From: CAINVV01 sp036508555
GTDB taxonomy: Bacteria; Bacteroidota; Bacteroidia; Bacteroidales; Prolixibacteraceae
Assembly: GCA_036508555.1 (NCBI GenBank)
Contig: DATCHD010000049.1
Location: forward strand, 1 to 44,202
Reading direction: 5' to 3'
Length of the DNA: 44,202 nt
Of this stretch, positions 7,914 to 16,723 are shown in pieces. Below the pieces are notes generated by a model. That model worked only from the letters and a program-made list of their open reading frames with translations, made no database searches and was not told the DNA's origin. Position 1 is the stretch's first letter, and each line of letters begins with the position of its first letter. Position numbers and translations under genes: made by a program.

Positions 7914-9308
7914 TTAATCCCTTGGGTCAGATATTACTCCATATACAGCTGCGGCTGCGGCAACGAGCGGACTTGCTAACATCGTTCGTGCACCCGGACC
8001 CTGGCGTCCTTCGAAATTTCGGTTGGAAGTCGAAACGGCATATTTACCTTCCGGAACCTTGTCGTCGTTCATCGCCAGACAGGCGGAACATCCGGGCTGA
8101 CGAAGTACGAAACCTGCTGTTTCCATGATTTCTACCAGTCCTTCTTCACGGATCTGATTTTCAACCTGTTTAGAGCCGGGTACGATCCAGGCGGTCACCC
8201 AGGAAGCCTTCTTCTTGCCTTTGATATAGTTGGTAAACATCCTGAAATCTTCGATACGGCCGTTGGTACAGCTGCCGATAAAGACGTAGTCTATCTTCTT
8301 ACCTTTTAGTTTTTCGCCGGGCCGGAATCCCATGTATTCAAGGGATTTCAGGAAAGTGGCTCGATCGCTGCCTGTGAGACCTTCCCCGGTAGGGATAGAA
8401 CCCTCCACGCCGACACCCATTCCGGGATTGGTCCCGTAAGTGATCATTGGCGTGATATCGGCGGCATCGAAAGTATGTTCGGTGTCAAAAATTGCGTCGT
8501 CATCGGTCTTTAACTTCTTCCATTCGGCCAATTTTTTATCCCATGCTTCACCCTTTGGAGCCTTTTCGCGACCCTTCAGGTAGACAAAAGTCGTTTCGTC
8601 CGGGGCAATCATCCCGCCCCGGGCGCCGCACTCGATGCTCATGTTGCACAGGGTCATCCTGGCTTCCATGGAAAGCGAGCGGATAGCAGAACCGGCGAAC
8701 TCAATGAAGTGCCCAGTTCCTCCGGAAGTAGAAAGTTGAGAGATTACATAAAGGGCTATGTCCTTGGATGTTACGTTCTTGCCCAGCGTGCCATCCACAT
8801 TAATGCGCATCTTCTTTGGTTTGGGAAGGAGGACGCACTGACTGGCAAAAACCATTTCCACTTCGCTGGTGCCGATGCCGAAAGCGAGGCTTCCGAAGGC
8901 GCCGTGGGTAGAGGTATGGCTGTCGCCGCAGACGATCGTCATGCCCGGTTGGGTGAGGCCCAACTCCGGTCCGATGATGTGTACGACACCGTGCCATTTG
9001 TGGCCCAGACCGTACATCGGAATATGGTGTCTTGAACAATTTTCGGTCAGCGTCTCCACCTGTTTGCGGGAAAGTTCTTCGCGAATTGGCAGATGCTGCC
9101 CGATGGTTGGGACGTTGTGATCTGGGGTTGCCACGGTATTCTGCGGACGGAAGACCTTCAGTCCGCGTTTTTCCAATCCTGAAAAGGCCACCGGACTGGT
9201 TACCTCGTGGATATAATGCCGGTCGATGTACAGGACGGAAGGTCCGCCTTCAATCTTGTCGACCACATGGGCATCCCAGATTTTATCGAATAATGTTGTT
9301 GGTTCCAA
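7914..9308 (-). CDS. leuC: 3-isopropylmalate dehydratase large subunit
   Basis: This 464-residue aconitase-family subunit carries the [4Fe-4S] cluster for the stereospecific isomerisation of 2- to 3-isopropylmalate. The opening TLFDKIWDAHVV, the substrate segment VCGDSHTSTHGAFGSLAFGIGTSEVE and the cluster cysteines in FIGSCTNGR and PGCSACLAMN are present, and length is normal for the family. It pairs with leuD just downstream, separated by a repeat element. A perfect 25-base inverted repeat lies between it and the upstream leuA. Confidence 0.96.
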   Translation of the reverse strand: MEPTTLFDKIWDAHVVDKIEGGPSVLYIDRHYIHEVTSPVAFSGLEKRGLKVFRPQNTVATPDHNVPTIGQHLPIREELSRKQVETLTENCSRHHIPMYGLGHKWHGVVHIIGPELGLTQPGMTIVCGDSHTSTHGAFGSLAFGIGTSEVEMVFASQCVLLPKPKKMRINVDGTLGKNVTSKDIALYVISQLSTSGGTGHFIEFAGSAIRSLSMEARMTLCNMSIECGARGGMIAPDETTFVYLKGREKAPKGEAWDKKLAEWKKLKTDDDAIFDTEHTFDAADITPMITYGTNPGMGVGVEGSIPTGEGLTGSDRATFLKSLEYMGFRPGEKLKGKKIDYVFIGSCTNGRIEDFRMFTNYIKGKKKASWVTAWIVPGSKQVENQIREEGLVEIMETAGFVLRQPGCSACLAMNDDKVPEGKYAVSTSNRNFEGRQGPGARTMLASPLVAAAAAVYGVISDPRD

Positions 9309-9340
9309 AATCTATTATATTAATTTTTTGTTATGCTTGA

Positions 9341-9397
9341 CCCTTCGACTGCGCTCAGGGACCGGGCACCTACCGGTCCCTGAGCGCAGTCGAAGGG
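9341..9397. repeat. CCTTCGAC-family perfect inverted repeat in the leuA/leuC gap
   Basis: Arms at 9341-9365 and 9373-9397 are perfectly complementary over 25 bases and separated by a 7-base loop (GCACCTA). The right half reads CCGGTCCCTGAGCGCAGTCG. This is the cleanest copy of its family here. It could form a very stable hairpin inside the operon transcript. Confidence 0.95.
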
Positions 9398-9413
9398 CCG
9401 CTCGATCGAAAGA

Positions 9414-10937
9414 TTACCCTTTTACGTCAGAAACCTTCTCACTGTTACCAATTTTATTGATTGCATCGATGAAAGCCTCCACCGAAGCGGTAATAATGTC
9501 GGTATTGGCGCCAAAACCGTTGAAGATATTGCCTTCGTGCTCCACCTGCATGTGCACCTTGCCAATGTCGTCGCTTCCTTTGTTCATTGCCTGAATCAGG
9601 AATTCCTGTAAAGTCACCTTTCGGTGGATAATGGACTTGACAGCATTGATCGCCGCGTCGACTGGTCCGTTGCCGGATTCTGTAGCAGTAAATTTCTCGC
9701 CGGCGATGTTGAGGCGGATAGTAGCCATTGGCAACAGGTTCTTCCCTGTTACGACCTGCAGAAAGTCGAGTTTGATGCGGCGTTCAGTACTTGCGTGTTC
9801 ACCAACCAGTACCAGCAGATCATCTTCTTTGATGTCTTTCTTCTTGTCGGCCAGCAACAGAAACTCCTGGTAAACCTCGTCGAGTTTCTCCTTTTCAAGT
9901 TTGATACCCAGCATTTCCAGGTGATGATTCAAAGCGGCACGTCCGCTCCTGGCTGTCAGCACGATGGAAGACTCGTTAATACCAACTTCTACCGGATCGA
10001 TAATTTCGTAGTTTTCGCGGTTCTTCAGCACGCCGTCCTGGTGGATGCCACTTGAATGGGCGAAGGCGTTCCGGCCTACGATGGCCTTGTTGGGCTGAAC
10101 CGGCATGTTCATCAGGCTGGAGACGAGTTTGCTAGTCTTGTAGATATTCTTGGTGTTGATATTGGTGTGCAGATCAAGCTCTTTGTGGGAGCGAAGGATC
10201 ATAACCACCTCCTCGAGCGAAGTATTTCCCGCACGCTCACCGATACCGTTGATGGTAACCTCCACCTGACGCGCGCCGTTCATCACACCGGCGATGGTGT
10301 TGGCGGTGGCCATGCCTAAGTCGTTGTGACAGTGAGTGGAGATAATAGCCTTGTGTATGTTCGGGACATTCTCCATCAGGAATTTGATTTTTTCCCCAAA
10401 GTCAGAGGGCAGACAATATCCTGTCGTATCCGGGATGTTGACCACCGTAGCACCCGCCTTGATCACGGCTTCTATTACCCTTGCCAGGTAGACATTATCT
10501 GAACGTCCGGCGTCTTCGGCATAGAATTCTACATCTTCGACGAACCTTTTGGCGTATTTGACGGCCCTGACTGCACGGTCCAGAATCTCCTCCGGATTAG
10601 AGTTCAGTTTGGAGACAATGTGGTAGGGAGAGGTGCCGATGCCGGTGTGAATTCTGCCGCGCTTGGCAAATTTCAACGACTCTGCCGCTACTTCGATATC
10701 TTTCTCCACGGCACGTGACAAGGCACAAATGGTGGGCCAGGTGACCGCCTTGGAGATCTCGACGACCGATTTAAAGTCACCCGGACTCGAAATCGGAAAC
10801 CCAGCTTCGATGACATCGACTCCCAATTGTTCCAGGACCCTGGCTACCTCGATCTTCTCGATGGTGTTCAGCTGGCATCCTGGCACCTGTTCGCCGTCGC
10901 GCAAAGTGGTATCAAAAATATATACTCTATTGTCCAT
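9414..10937 (-). CDS. leuA: 2-isopropylmalate synthase
   Basis: A 507-residue enzyme condensing acetyl-CoA with 3-methyl-2-oxobutanoate, the committed step of leucine synthesis. It shows FDTTLRDGEQVPGCQLN with the catalytic Arg/Asp, the metal-binding HCHNDLGMATAN, NGIGERAGNTSLEEV, and IHQDGVLKN, which is typical of true LeuA. A C-terminal allosteric LeuA dimer domain covers about residues 380-500 and normally binds leucine for feedback inhibition. It begins 10 bases after the ilvC stop, so it is almost certainly co-transcribed with the ilv genes. Confidence 0.95.
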   Translation of the reverse strand: MDNRVYIFDTTLRDGEQVPGCQLNTIEKIEVARVLEQLGVDVIEAGFPISSPGDFKSVVEISKAVTWPTICALSRAVEKDIEVAAESLKFAKRGRIHTGIGTSPYHIVSKLNSNPEEILDRAVRAVKYAKRFVEDVEFYAEDAGRSDNVYLARVIEAVIKAGATVVNIPDTTGYCLPSDFGEKIKFLMENVPNIHKAIISTHCHNDLGMATANTIAGVMNGARQVEVTINGIGERAGNTSLEEVVMILRSHKELDLHTNINTKNIYKTSKLVSSLMNMPVQPNKAIVGRNAFAHSSGIHQDGVLKNRENYEIIDPVEVGINESSIVLTARSGRAALNHHLEMLGIKLEKEKLDEVYQEFLLLADKKKDIKEDDLLVLVGEHASTERRIKLDFLQVVTGKNLLPMATIRLNIAGEKFTATESGNGPVDAAINAVKSIIHRKVTLQEFLIQAMNKGSDDIGKVHMQVEHEGNIFNGFGANTDIITASVEAFIDAINKIGNSEKVSDVKG

Positions 10938-10947
10938 ACATTGTTAA

Positions 10948-11997
10948 TTAATGGTTCCCCGGTCTCAATTTGCGCACGGCCGCTCCGGCAGTCCAGAGTT
11001 CCGATTCCCGCATCTCCTTTAACTCTATTTCCAGGAAATCTTTGTAATCAATACCACTTGTTGAATCAAGAACGCGTTTGGTTTCCACACCAGTCTTAAC
11101 ACTTTTGTACAGATCTTCAAAAACCGGTAGCGTGGCTTCGCGGAATTTGTGTCTCCAGTCGAGGGCACCACGTTGTGCAGTGGCGCTACAATTGGAATAC
11201 ATCCAGTCCATTCCGTTTTGATCAACCAGACGAATAAGGCTTTGAGTAAGCTCTTCAACAGTTTCGTTAAAGGATTCAGATGGACTATGACCATTATCGC
11301 GAAGAACTTTATACTGTGCTTCGATAATACCTGCCAGTGCCCCCATCAGAACACCGCGTTCGCCGGTAAGGTCGGAATAGACTTCCTTCTCGAATGTAGT
11401 CGGAAACATGTAACCCGAGCCAATAGCGATACCAAGTGCCAGGGTACGGTCCATGGCCCTGCCTGTATAATCCTGAAATACTGCATAGCTTGAATTAATA
11501 CCTGTTCCTGCTAAGAAGTTCGTACGCACACTTGCACCAGATCCTTTTGGAGCTGCCATGATCACGTCAATATTGGCTGGGGGGATTACCGATGTTTGAT
11601 CTTTGAATGTTATTGAAAAACCATGGGAAAAATAGAGGGCATCCCCTTCATTCAGATGCGGCTTTATCGAAGGCCAAAGCAAACGTTGAGCAGCATCCGA
11701 GACAAGAAATTGAATAATCGTGGCTTTTTTTACAGCTTCAACTACAGGGAATAGTGTTTCACCAGGAACCCATCCGTCTTTAATGGCTTTTTCCCAATCT
11801 GATTTAAATTCAGGAGCCTGGCCAATTATTACTTTAAAGCCATTATCTCTCATGTTCATAGACTGCGCTGGTCCCTGAACACCATAACCGATAACTGCTA
11901 TAATTTCATCTTTAAGAATATCCAATGCTTTTGATACCGGAAATTCCTCACGTGTAACCACATTTTCTTCTTCTGTTCCAAACTTAATTTTTGCCAT
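10948..11997 (-). CDS. ilvC: Ketol-acid reductoisomerase
   Basis: This 349-residue enzyme converts acetolactate or aceto-hydroxybutyrate to the 2,3-dihydroxy acids with NAD(P)H and Mg. The Rossmann motif VIGYGVQGPAQSMNMRDNG lies near residue 36, and the C-terminal knotted domain carries the metal-binding run DLTGERGVLMGALAGIIEAQ and EELTQSL. Length fits the short class I enzyme. A 236-base gap packed with repeats separates it from upstream ilvN, the widest gap in the operon. I see no clear TAnnTTTG promoter there. Confidence 0.95.
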   Translation of the reverse strand: MAKIKFGTEEENVVTREEFPVSKALDILKDEIIAVIGYGVQGPAQSMNMRDNGFKVIIGQAPEFKSDWEKAIKDGWVPGETLFPVVEAVKKATIIQFLVSDAAQRLLWPSIKPHLNEGDALYFSHGFSITFKDQTSVIPPANIDVIMAAPKGSGASVRTNFLAGTGINSSYAVFQDYTGRAMDRTLALGIAIGSGYMFPTTFEKEVYSDLTGERGVLMGALAGIIEAQYKVLRDNGHSPSESFNETVEELTQSLIRLVDQNGMDWMYSNCSATAQRGALDWRHKFREATLPVFEDLYKSVKTGVETKRVLDSTSGIDYKDFLEIELKEMRESELWTAGAAVRKLRPGNH

Positions 11998-12082
11998 TGT
12001 AAAACTTTTTTAATGATAAATGTTTATAATAATTATTGTCTTTAAAATTCTTCTTCTTAATTTTTCACTTTTCATTTTTCAC

Positions 12083-12235
12083 TTGCTCCGGCGGATTTGC
12101 AATCCGCTGGTAATCTGCCATCCCTCGTTTGAAACGAGGGATAACGGATTCCCCTTTTCTCTGCCATCCCTCGTTTGAAACGAGGGATAACGGATTTGTA
12201 ACGAGGGATAGCGTAGCGGTTGGAGCGATCTCTTC
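12083..12235. repeat. Cluster of TTGCAA- and CCCTCGTT-family palindromes in the ilvN/ilvC gap
   Basis: One TTGCAA-family unit (core GGATTTGCAATCC near 12092) is followed by two perfect CCCTCGTTTGAAACGAGGG palindromes (about 12122-12140 and 12168-12186), a half copy (AACGAGGGATAGCG near 12199) and a terminal GTTGGAGCG half arm. The order suggests stepwise insertion or duplication of repeats in one gap. Confidence 0.9.
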
Positions 12236-12788
12236 ATTTAATTTTTGCCTCCATCTTAGCAAACAACGCATCCCTTTCGTGCAAAAATTCCGAGAGCCGC
12301 TCAATGGGGGAGCGGGTGATAGCAATCCGGCCCGAACGGATAAATTGCAGCACGCCAAACTGGTTTAATCCGTTGAAGAGCGCCTGCGTCTCCTCTTTGT
12401 GACCAGTCTTTTCGATGACAGTATATTCTTTGGTGACCTCCAGAATCCGGGCGTTGTGTTTCCGTACCATCTTCTCGATCATTTCACTCTCAATCAATGC
12501 CTGCGTTGAGACTTTGTAAAGGGCGATTTCTTGATAGATCATCTCGTCGTTGGTATGGTAGAAAGCCTTCAGAACTTCGATCTGCTTCTCGATCTGCTTG
12601 ACGATGTTGACAACTTTTTCCATTTCCTCGTTTACCACGATGGTGAATTTGGAAATTCCAGTAATAGCTGATTCAGAAACAGTTAAACTCTCAATGTTGA
12701 CTTTCCTTCGCGTGAAGATGATGGTGATCCGGTTCAACAGACCGATGTGGTTTTCACTGTAGGCACTGATGATATATTCTTGCTTCAT
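12234..12788 (-). CDS. ilvN: Acetolactate synthase small (regulatory) subunit
   Basis: A 184-residue protein with an N-terminal ACT domain (YIISAYSENHIGLLNRITIIFTRR..., residues 3-80), which in this family binds valine for feedback inhibition of the catalytic subunit. The C-terminal half resembles the ALS small-subunit C domain. It lies 24 bases downstream of ilvB, as usual. The 3' end abuts the repeat cluster at 12083-12235. Confidence 0.93.
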   Translation of the reverse strand: MKQEYIISAYSENHIGLLNRITIIFTRRKVNIESLTVSESAITGISKFTIVVNEEMEKVVNIVKQIEKQIEVLKAFYHTNDEMIYQEIALYKVSTQALIESEMIEKMVRKHNARILEVTKEYTVIEKTGHKEETQALFNGLNQFGVLQFIRSGRIAITRSPIERLSEFLHERDALFAKMEAKIK

Positions 12789-12812
12789 GGTTGCTTTTTT
12801 GAGGGTTGGTAA

Positions 12813-14555
12813 TTATAATTCGTCCGCGCCAAGTAGACAATGTGAAACTGTCGCTCCCGCCGGAACCATTGGGAAGATGTTGTCTTCCTTCTCGATTTTC
12901 ACCTCCAGCAGATAGGGTCCTTTGTCGGCAAGCATCGTTTTCATTGCCGGTTCCAAATCTTTCCTATCAGAAACCACTGCCGCGGGAATACCATAGGCAG
13001 AGGCTAATTTAACGAAATCCGGACTGGTAATTTCCGTAAAGGAATATCTTTTCTCAAAAAACAGCTCCTGCCACTGGCGAACCATGCCCAGGAAATTATT
13101 GTTCAAAATCACAATTTTTACGGGTAATTTTTCCTGAGCAATGGTTCCAAGTTCTTGTATAGTCATCTGGATACCACCATCTCCAACGAAGAGAATGACC
13201 TCTTTTTCGGGGGCACCCATCTTGGCTCCGATGGCAGCGGGGAGTCCGAAGCCCATAGTTCCCAGACCGCCGGAGGTAACCCACGACCTCGACTGGTTGA
13301 AGCGTGCATATCGGGCTGCTGCCATTTGGTTCTGTCCAACATCTGTAACGATAACTGACTGATTGTGAGTTAAATCTGTCGACATTCTTACCACCTCACC
13401 CATGGTTAAACCGGGTTTTGTTGGGTGCAGATCCTTGACAATGACCTTCTCTTCCTCTTTCTTCCTGTCAGTGAGAAATTCATTCACCCAGTCAGTATGT
13501 CTCTTTTCGTCCACCAAAGTGGAAAGCAGACGCAGCGTATGCCTGGCATCACCGAGTATTGCTACTTCAGTCTTGATATTCTTGTCAATCTCCGCGGCGT
13601 CGATCTCAATATGGATGACTTTGGCCTGAGAGGCGTAGGTCTTGATGTTTCCTGTTACGCGATCGTCGAAGCGCATTCCGATGGCAATCAGAACATCACA
13701 CTGGTTGGTCTTGACATTGGGCGCATAGTTGCCATGCATTCCGAGCATTCCCATATGAAGTGGATGGTCAGTATTAAGTGCCGAGATACCCAGCAAAGTG
13801 GATGCTGCAGGGATTCCGGTCTTTTCAATGAAGTGCTTGAGCTCTTTTTCTGCGCTAGACAGTAATATCCCCTGACCGAAAATCAGGAAAGGTTTTTGGG
13901 CGGCATTGATCAGATCGGCAGCCTTCTTGAGGTGCTCCTTGTCGGTTGGAAATTCCGGAACATAGGAACGGATACGGGTACATTTTTTATAGGCAAAATT
14001 CATTTTGCCGAATTGCGCATCCTTGGTAATATCGAGCAAAACGGGCCCGGGGCGGCCAGTTGAGGCGATATAAAAAGCCTTGGCGATTGCTTCAGGAATT
14101 TCTTCTGCATTGGTTATCTGGTAGTTCCATTTAGTCACTGGCATAGAGATACCGATCATGTCAGATTCCTGGAAGGCGTCAGTACCGAGCAGTCCTGAGG
14201 TTACCTGACCGGTCACGCATACCAGCGGAGTGGAATCGATCATGGCATCGGCGATGCCGGTAATCAGGTTAGTAGCTCCCGGACCGGAGGTAGCGAAACA
14301 GACGCCAACTTTGCCCGAAACGCGCGCATATCCTTGTGCTGCGTGGACTGCACCCTGCTCGTGGCGTACAAGCACGTGTTTGACGGCGTGACCGTAATCA
14401 TATAGTGCATCATAAATTGGCATGATGGCTCCGCCGGGGTAGCCGAAAATTGTCTCGACACCCTCCGCCACCAGCGACCGGACCATCGCCTCAGAGCCTG
14501 AAATTTCTAAGGTCTCTTGCTGATTATGTTTTGGTTTTTCACTTTTTGTACTCAT
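12813..14555 (-). CDS. ilvB: Acetolactate synthase large (catalytic) subunit
   Basis: This 580-residue ThDP enzyme condenses two pyruvates, or pyruvate with 2-oxobutyrate, and so begins both the valine/leucine and isoleucine branches. Family marks include VETIFGYPGGAIMPIYDAL, the catalytic Glu in VRHEQGAVHAAQGYAR, the FAD-domain segment FDDRVTGN, and the ThDP motif beginning GDGGIQMTIQELG and ending LNNNFLG. A short polar leader (MSTKSEKPKHNQQETLE) precedes the conserved core. It is the second gene of the operon, separated from ilvD by 165 bases of repeats. Confidence 0.96.
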   Translation of the reverse strand: MSTKSEKPKHNQQETLEISGSEAMVRSLVAEGVETIFGYPGGAIMPIYDALYDYGHAVKHVLVRHEQGAVHAAQGYARVSGKVGVCFATSGPGATNLITGIADAMIDSTPLVCVTGQVTSGLLGTDAFQESDMIGISMPVTKWNYQITNAEEIPEAIAKAFYIASTGRPGPVLLDITKDAQFGKMNFAYKKCTRIRSYVPEFPTDKEHLKKAADLINAAQKPFLIFGQGILLSSAEKELKHFIEKTGIPAASTLLGISALNTDHPLHMGMLGMHGNYAPNVKTNQCDVLIAIGMRFDDRVTGNIKTYASQAKVIHIEIDAAEIDKNIKTEVAILGDARHTLRLLSTLVDEKRHTDWVNEFLTDRKKEEEKVIVKDLHPTKPGLTMGEVVRMSTDLTHNQSVIVTDVGQNQMAAARYARFNQSRSWVTSGGLGTMGFGLPAAIGAKMGAPEKEVILFVGDGGIQMTIQELGTIAQEKLPVKIVILNNNFLGMVRQWQELFFEKRYSFTEITSPDFVKLASAYGIPAAVVSDRKDLEPAMKTMLADKGPYLLEVKIEKEDNIFPMVPAGATVSHCLLGADEL

Positions 14556-14593
14556 ATGATTCTTCTATTTTTCCATTTTCACTCTTTACTTTT

Positions 14594-14717
14594 GGGCGGA
14601 TGCAGGCCGCCCCTACTAATCTGCGCTCTCCCTCGTTTGCAACGAGGGAGAAGTTTTGCAGTCCTCTTGTGATCCCTCGTTGCAAACGAGGGAGAGCGGG
14701 GCTGGCTCAGGGACCGG
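14594..14717. repeat. Repeat cluster in the ilvD/ilvB gap
   Basis: The cluster contains a GGGCGG/CCGCCC hairpin (14594-14612), two CCCTCGTT-family units (about 14631-14652 and 14673-14695) that are also inverted relative to each other, and a half copy of the CCTTCGAC family (CTCAGGGACCGG, 14706-14717). Nothing coding is seen in the gap. Confidence 0.87.
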
Positions 14718-14720
14718 AGG

Positions 14721-16553
14721 CTAATCCAGCATTCGAACAGCACCCTTGTCTGCCGACGAAACCAGCTGTGCATACGCTTTCAGTGCCTTGCTGACCTCTC
14801 TTTTCCGGGTCGAAGGCCGCCAGGCATTTTTCCCGCGGGCCTCTTCCGATGCTTTGCGTTTCGCTAACTCTTTTTCGCTGACCAGCCATTCTATTTTCCT
14901 GCCGGGAATGTCAATTACAATCTTATCCCCATCCTGCACCAGCGCGATTTCTCCGCCGGCAGCCGCTTCGGGTGAGACGTGGCCGATCGACAACCCCGAT
15001 GTTCCACCGGAGAAACGTCCGTCCGTCAGCAGGGCGCAGACCTTGTCAAGTTTCCTGGATTTCAGGTAGGAAGTAGGGTAGAGCATTTCTTGCATCCCCG
15101 GACCGCCTTTCGGTCCTTCGTAGCGGATGATCACCACATCTCCGGGTTTGACTTTTCCTTCCAGGATGCCTGTGCAGGAATCTTCCTGGGATTCAAAGAC
15201 ACGGGCCGTGCCCTCGAAATGCCAAACCGAAGCATCCACGCCGGCCGTTTTCACGATACAGCCGCTTCTGGCGATATTTCCATATAAAACGGCCAGTCCG
15301 CCTTCCTTCGAAAAGGCATGATCCACCTCGCGGATGCATCCTTTTTGCCTGTCGAGATCCAGCGCTGCATAATATTTTTCCTGCGAACCCATTACCAGGT
15401 TCCGGCCGATATTTCCGGGTGCGGAGGCAAACCATTTGTGCGCTTCCGAATTTTCGTCCACCCTTCGGATGTCCCATTTTGCGATGGCTGCAGCAAGGGT
15501 TGGCTCGTCCACCCGAGACACGCCGAGGTGCAACAATCCTTTTCTTTCCAGTTCTCCCAGGATTCCCAGGATACCGCCAGCGCGGTTCACATCCTGTACA
15601 TGATAGGAGGAGCTAGGCGCTACCTTGCAGATACAAGGCACCTTACGAGAAAGTTCATCCATGTCTTTCATGGTAAAATTTACTCCAGCCTCATGGGCGA
15701 CGGCCAGGAGATGCAATACGGTATTGGTCGAGCCGCCCATCGCGATATCGAGTGTCATGGCATTCATGAAGGCATCGCGGGTGGCGATGGAACGGGGTAA
15801 GACGCTCTCGTTGCCATCATGGTAATAGGCATTGGTGATTTCGACGATGCGTTTCGCGGCTTTTTCGAAGAGTTTTTTCCGGTTGAGGTGGGTGGCGACG
15901 ATGGTTCCGTTTCCTGGCAAGGAGAGACCTAAAGCCTCTGTCAGACAGTTCATTGAGTTGGCTGTAAACATGCCGGAACAGGATCCGCAGGTCGGGCAGG
16001 CATCCTGTTCGACTTCAGCGAGAAGCGTTTCATCAACCGAATCGTCGGCTCCCATGACCATCGCGTCGACCAGGTCATATTGCTTGCCACGGATCTCGCC
16101 GGCCTCCATCGGACCACCCGAAACAAAGATGGAAGGAATGTTTAACCGCATGGAGGCCATCAACATCCCGGGGGTAATCTTATCGCAGTTGGAGATGCAG
16201 ATCATGGCATCCGCCTGATGGGCATTCACCATGTATTCAACACTATCGGCAATCAAATCGCGGGAAGGCAGGGAATAAAGCATCCCGCTGTGCCCCATCG
16301 CGATGCCGTCGTCAATGGCGATGGTATTGAACTCGGCAGCGAAACAACCTTCGGCCTCGACCAGCTTCTTGACCATCTGTCCGACCTCATGCAGGTGCAT
16401 GTGACCCGGCACAAACTGCGTGAAAGAATTGACAATGGCGATGATTGGCTTCCCAAAATGAGACTCTTTCATGCCGTTGGCCCGCCACAGGCTTCTGGCG
16501 CCTGCCATTTTACGACCCTGCGTGGACTGATTGCTTCTTAACCCTTTTTGCAT
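14721..16553 (-). CDS. ilvD: Dihydroxy-acid dehydratase
   Basis: A 610-residue Fe-S dehydratase converting 2,3-dihydroxy-isovalerate or -methylvalerate to the 2-oxo acids. The cluster cysteines are visible in ICISNCDKITPGM and CPTCGSCSGMFTANSMNC. The C-terminal TDGRFSGGTSGLSIGHVSPEAAAGG and GPKGGPGMQEML are diagnostic. I place the start at the ATG at 16553 (MQKGLRSNQST). The frame is open 31 codons further upstream to 16646, but that stretch is the attenuator terminator and spacer, not protein-like. First structural gene of the operon, directly behind the attenuator. Confidence 0.95.
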   Translation of the reverse strand: MQKGLRSNQSTQGRKMAGARSLWRANGMKESHFGKPIIAIVNSFTQFVPGHMHLHEVGQMVKKLVEAEGCFAAEFNTIAIDDGIAMGHSGMLYSLPSRDLIADSVEYMVNAHQADAMICISNCDKITPGMLMASMRLNIPSIFVSGGPMEAGEIRGKQYDLVDAMVMGADDSVDETLLAEVEQDACPTCGSCSGMFTANSMNCLTEALGLSLPGNGTIVATHLNRKKLFEKAAKRIVEITNAYYHDGNESVLPRSIATRDAFMNAMTLDIAMGGSTNTVLHLLAVAHEAGVNFTMKDMDELSRKVPCICKVAPSSSYHVQDVNRAGGILGILGELERKGLLHLGVSRVDEPTLAAAIAKWDIRRVDENSEAHKWFASAPGNIGRNLVMGSQEKYYAALDLDRQKGCIREVDHAFSKEGGLAVLYGNIARSGCIVKTAGVDASVWHFEGTARVFESQEDSCTGILEGKVKPGDVVIIRYEGPKGGPGMQEMLYPTSYLKSRKLDKVCALLTDGRFSGGTSGLSIGHVSPEAAAGGEIALVQDGDKIVIDIPGRKIEWLVSEKELAKRKASEEARGKNAWRPSTRKREVSKALKAYAQLVSSADKGAVRMLD

Positions 16554-16570
16554 AATCTTTATTTTAAAAA

Positions 16571-16604
16571 AAGAACCTTTCTCGTTTTGTTGAGAAAGGT
16601 TCTT
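16571..16604 (-). terminator. Intrinsic terminator of the ilv-leu attenuator
   Basis: A perfect 13-base stem (16571-16583 with 16592-16604, AAGAACCTTTCTC and GAGAAAGGTTCTT) with an 8-base loop is followed in the minus-strand transcript by a U-rich run, and lies 17 bases before the ilvD ATG. Its position inside the 5' leader rather than after a gene shows it is a conditional terminator. Its upstream arm overlaps the partner of an alternative helix (16630-16640 with 16589-16600). Confidence 0.9.
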
Positions 16605-16640
16605 GTATTTTATGTCATCACAAAGACTTACCTCCTCAAC
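16589..16640 (-). promoter_or_regulatory. Antiterminator and pause-hairpin segments of the attenuator
   Basis: The segment GTTGAGGAGGT (16640-16630, overlapping the leader stop codon) can pair with ACCTTTCTCAAC (16600-16589) through GTTGAG/CTCAAC and AGGT/ACCT with a small internal bulge. That consumes the 5' arm of the terminator. The same GAGGAGG can instead pair with CCTCCTT in the leader Ile-Leu-Leu codons (16678-16672). The two choices are mutually exclusive, as in classical ribosome-controlled attenuation. Pairings were found by eye; folding energies were not computed. Confidence 0.75.
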
Positions 16641-16698
16641 CTGCACAGACGAGAATTAGAATGACCACGAGAAGGAGGATGTCAGCGGATGTTTTCAT
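16636..16698 (-). CDS. Branched-chain leader peptide of the ilv-leu attenuator
   Basis: A 20-codon ORF (ATG at 16698, TGA at 16638-16636) beginning MKTSAD and containing eleven consecutive branched-chain codons, ILLLVVILILV (residues 7-17: five Leu, three Ile, three Val), then CAG. It is followed by a terminator hairpin just before ilvD. This is the arrangement of enterobacterial ilv leader peptides: starvation for Ile, Leu or Val charged tRNA would stall the ribosome here and allow antitermination. The peptide itself probably has no function after synthesis. It is far shorter than normal gene-finder limits. A weak membrane-peptide alternative exists because the run is hydrophobic, but the context argues for attenuation. 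Confidence 0.88.
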   Translation of the reverse strand: MKTSADILLLVVILILVCAG

Positions 16699-16723
16699 GT
16701 CTTACTTAATGTTATTACTGCGA

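Noticed and set aside
11998..12082. Separate promoter for ilvC
   Set aside because: No TAnnTTTG element found on the minus strand in the AT-rich stretch; read-through from ilvN is simpler.
12083..12235. Repeat cluster considered as a CRISPR array
   Set aside because: Units are palindromes of mixed families, spacing is irregular, and there are no cas genes or constant-length spacers.
16554..16646. Upstream-extended start of ilvD
   Set aside because: The 31 extra codons lie across the terminator hairpin and overlap the leader stop region; MQKGLRSNQS is the natural start.
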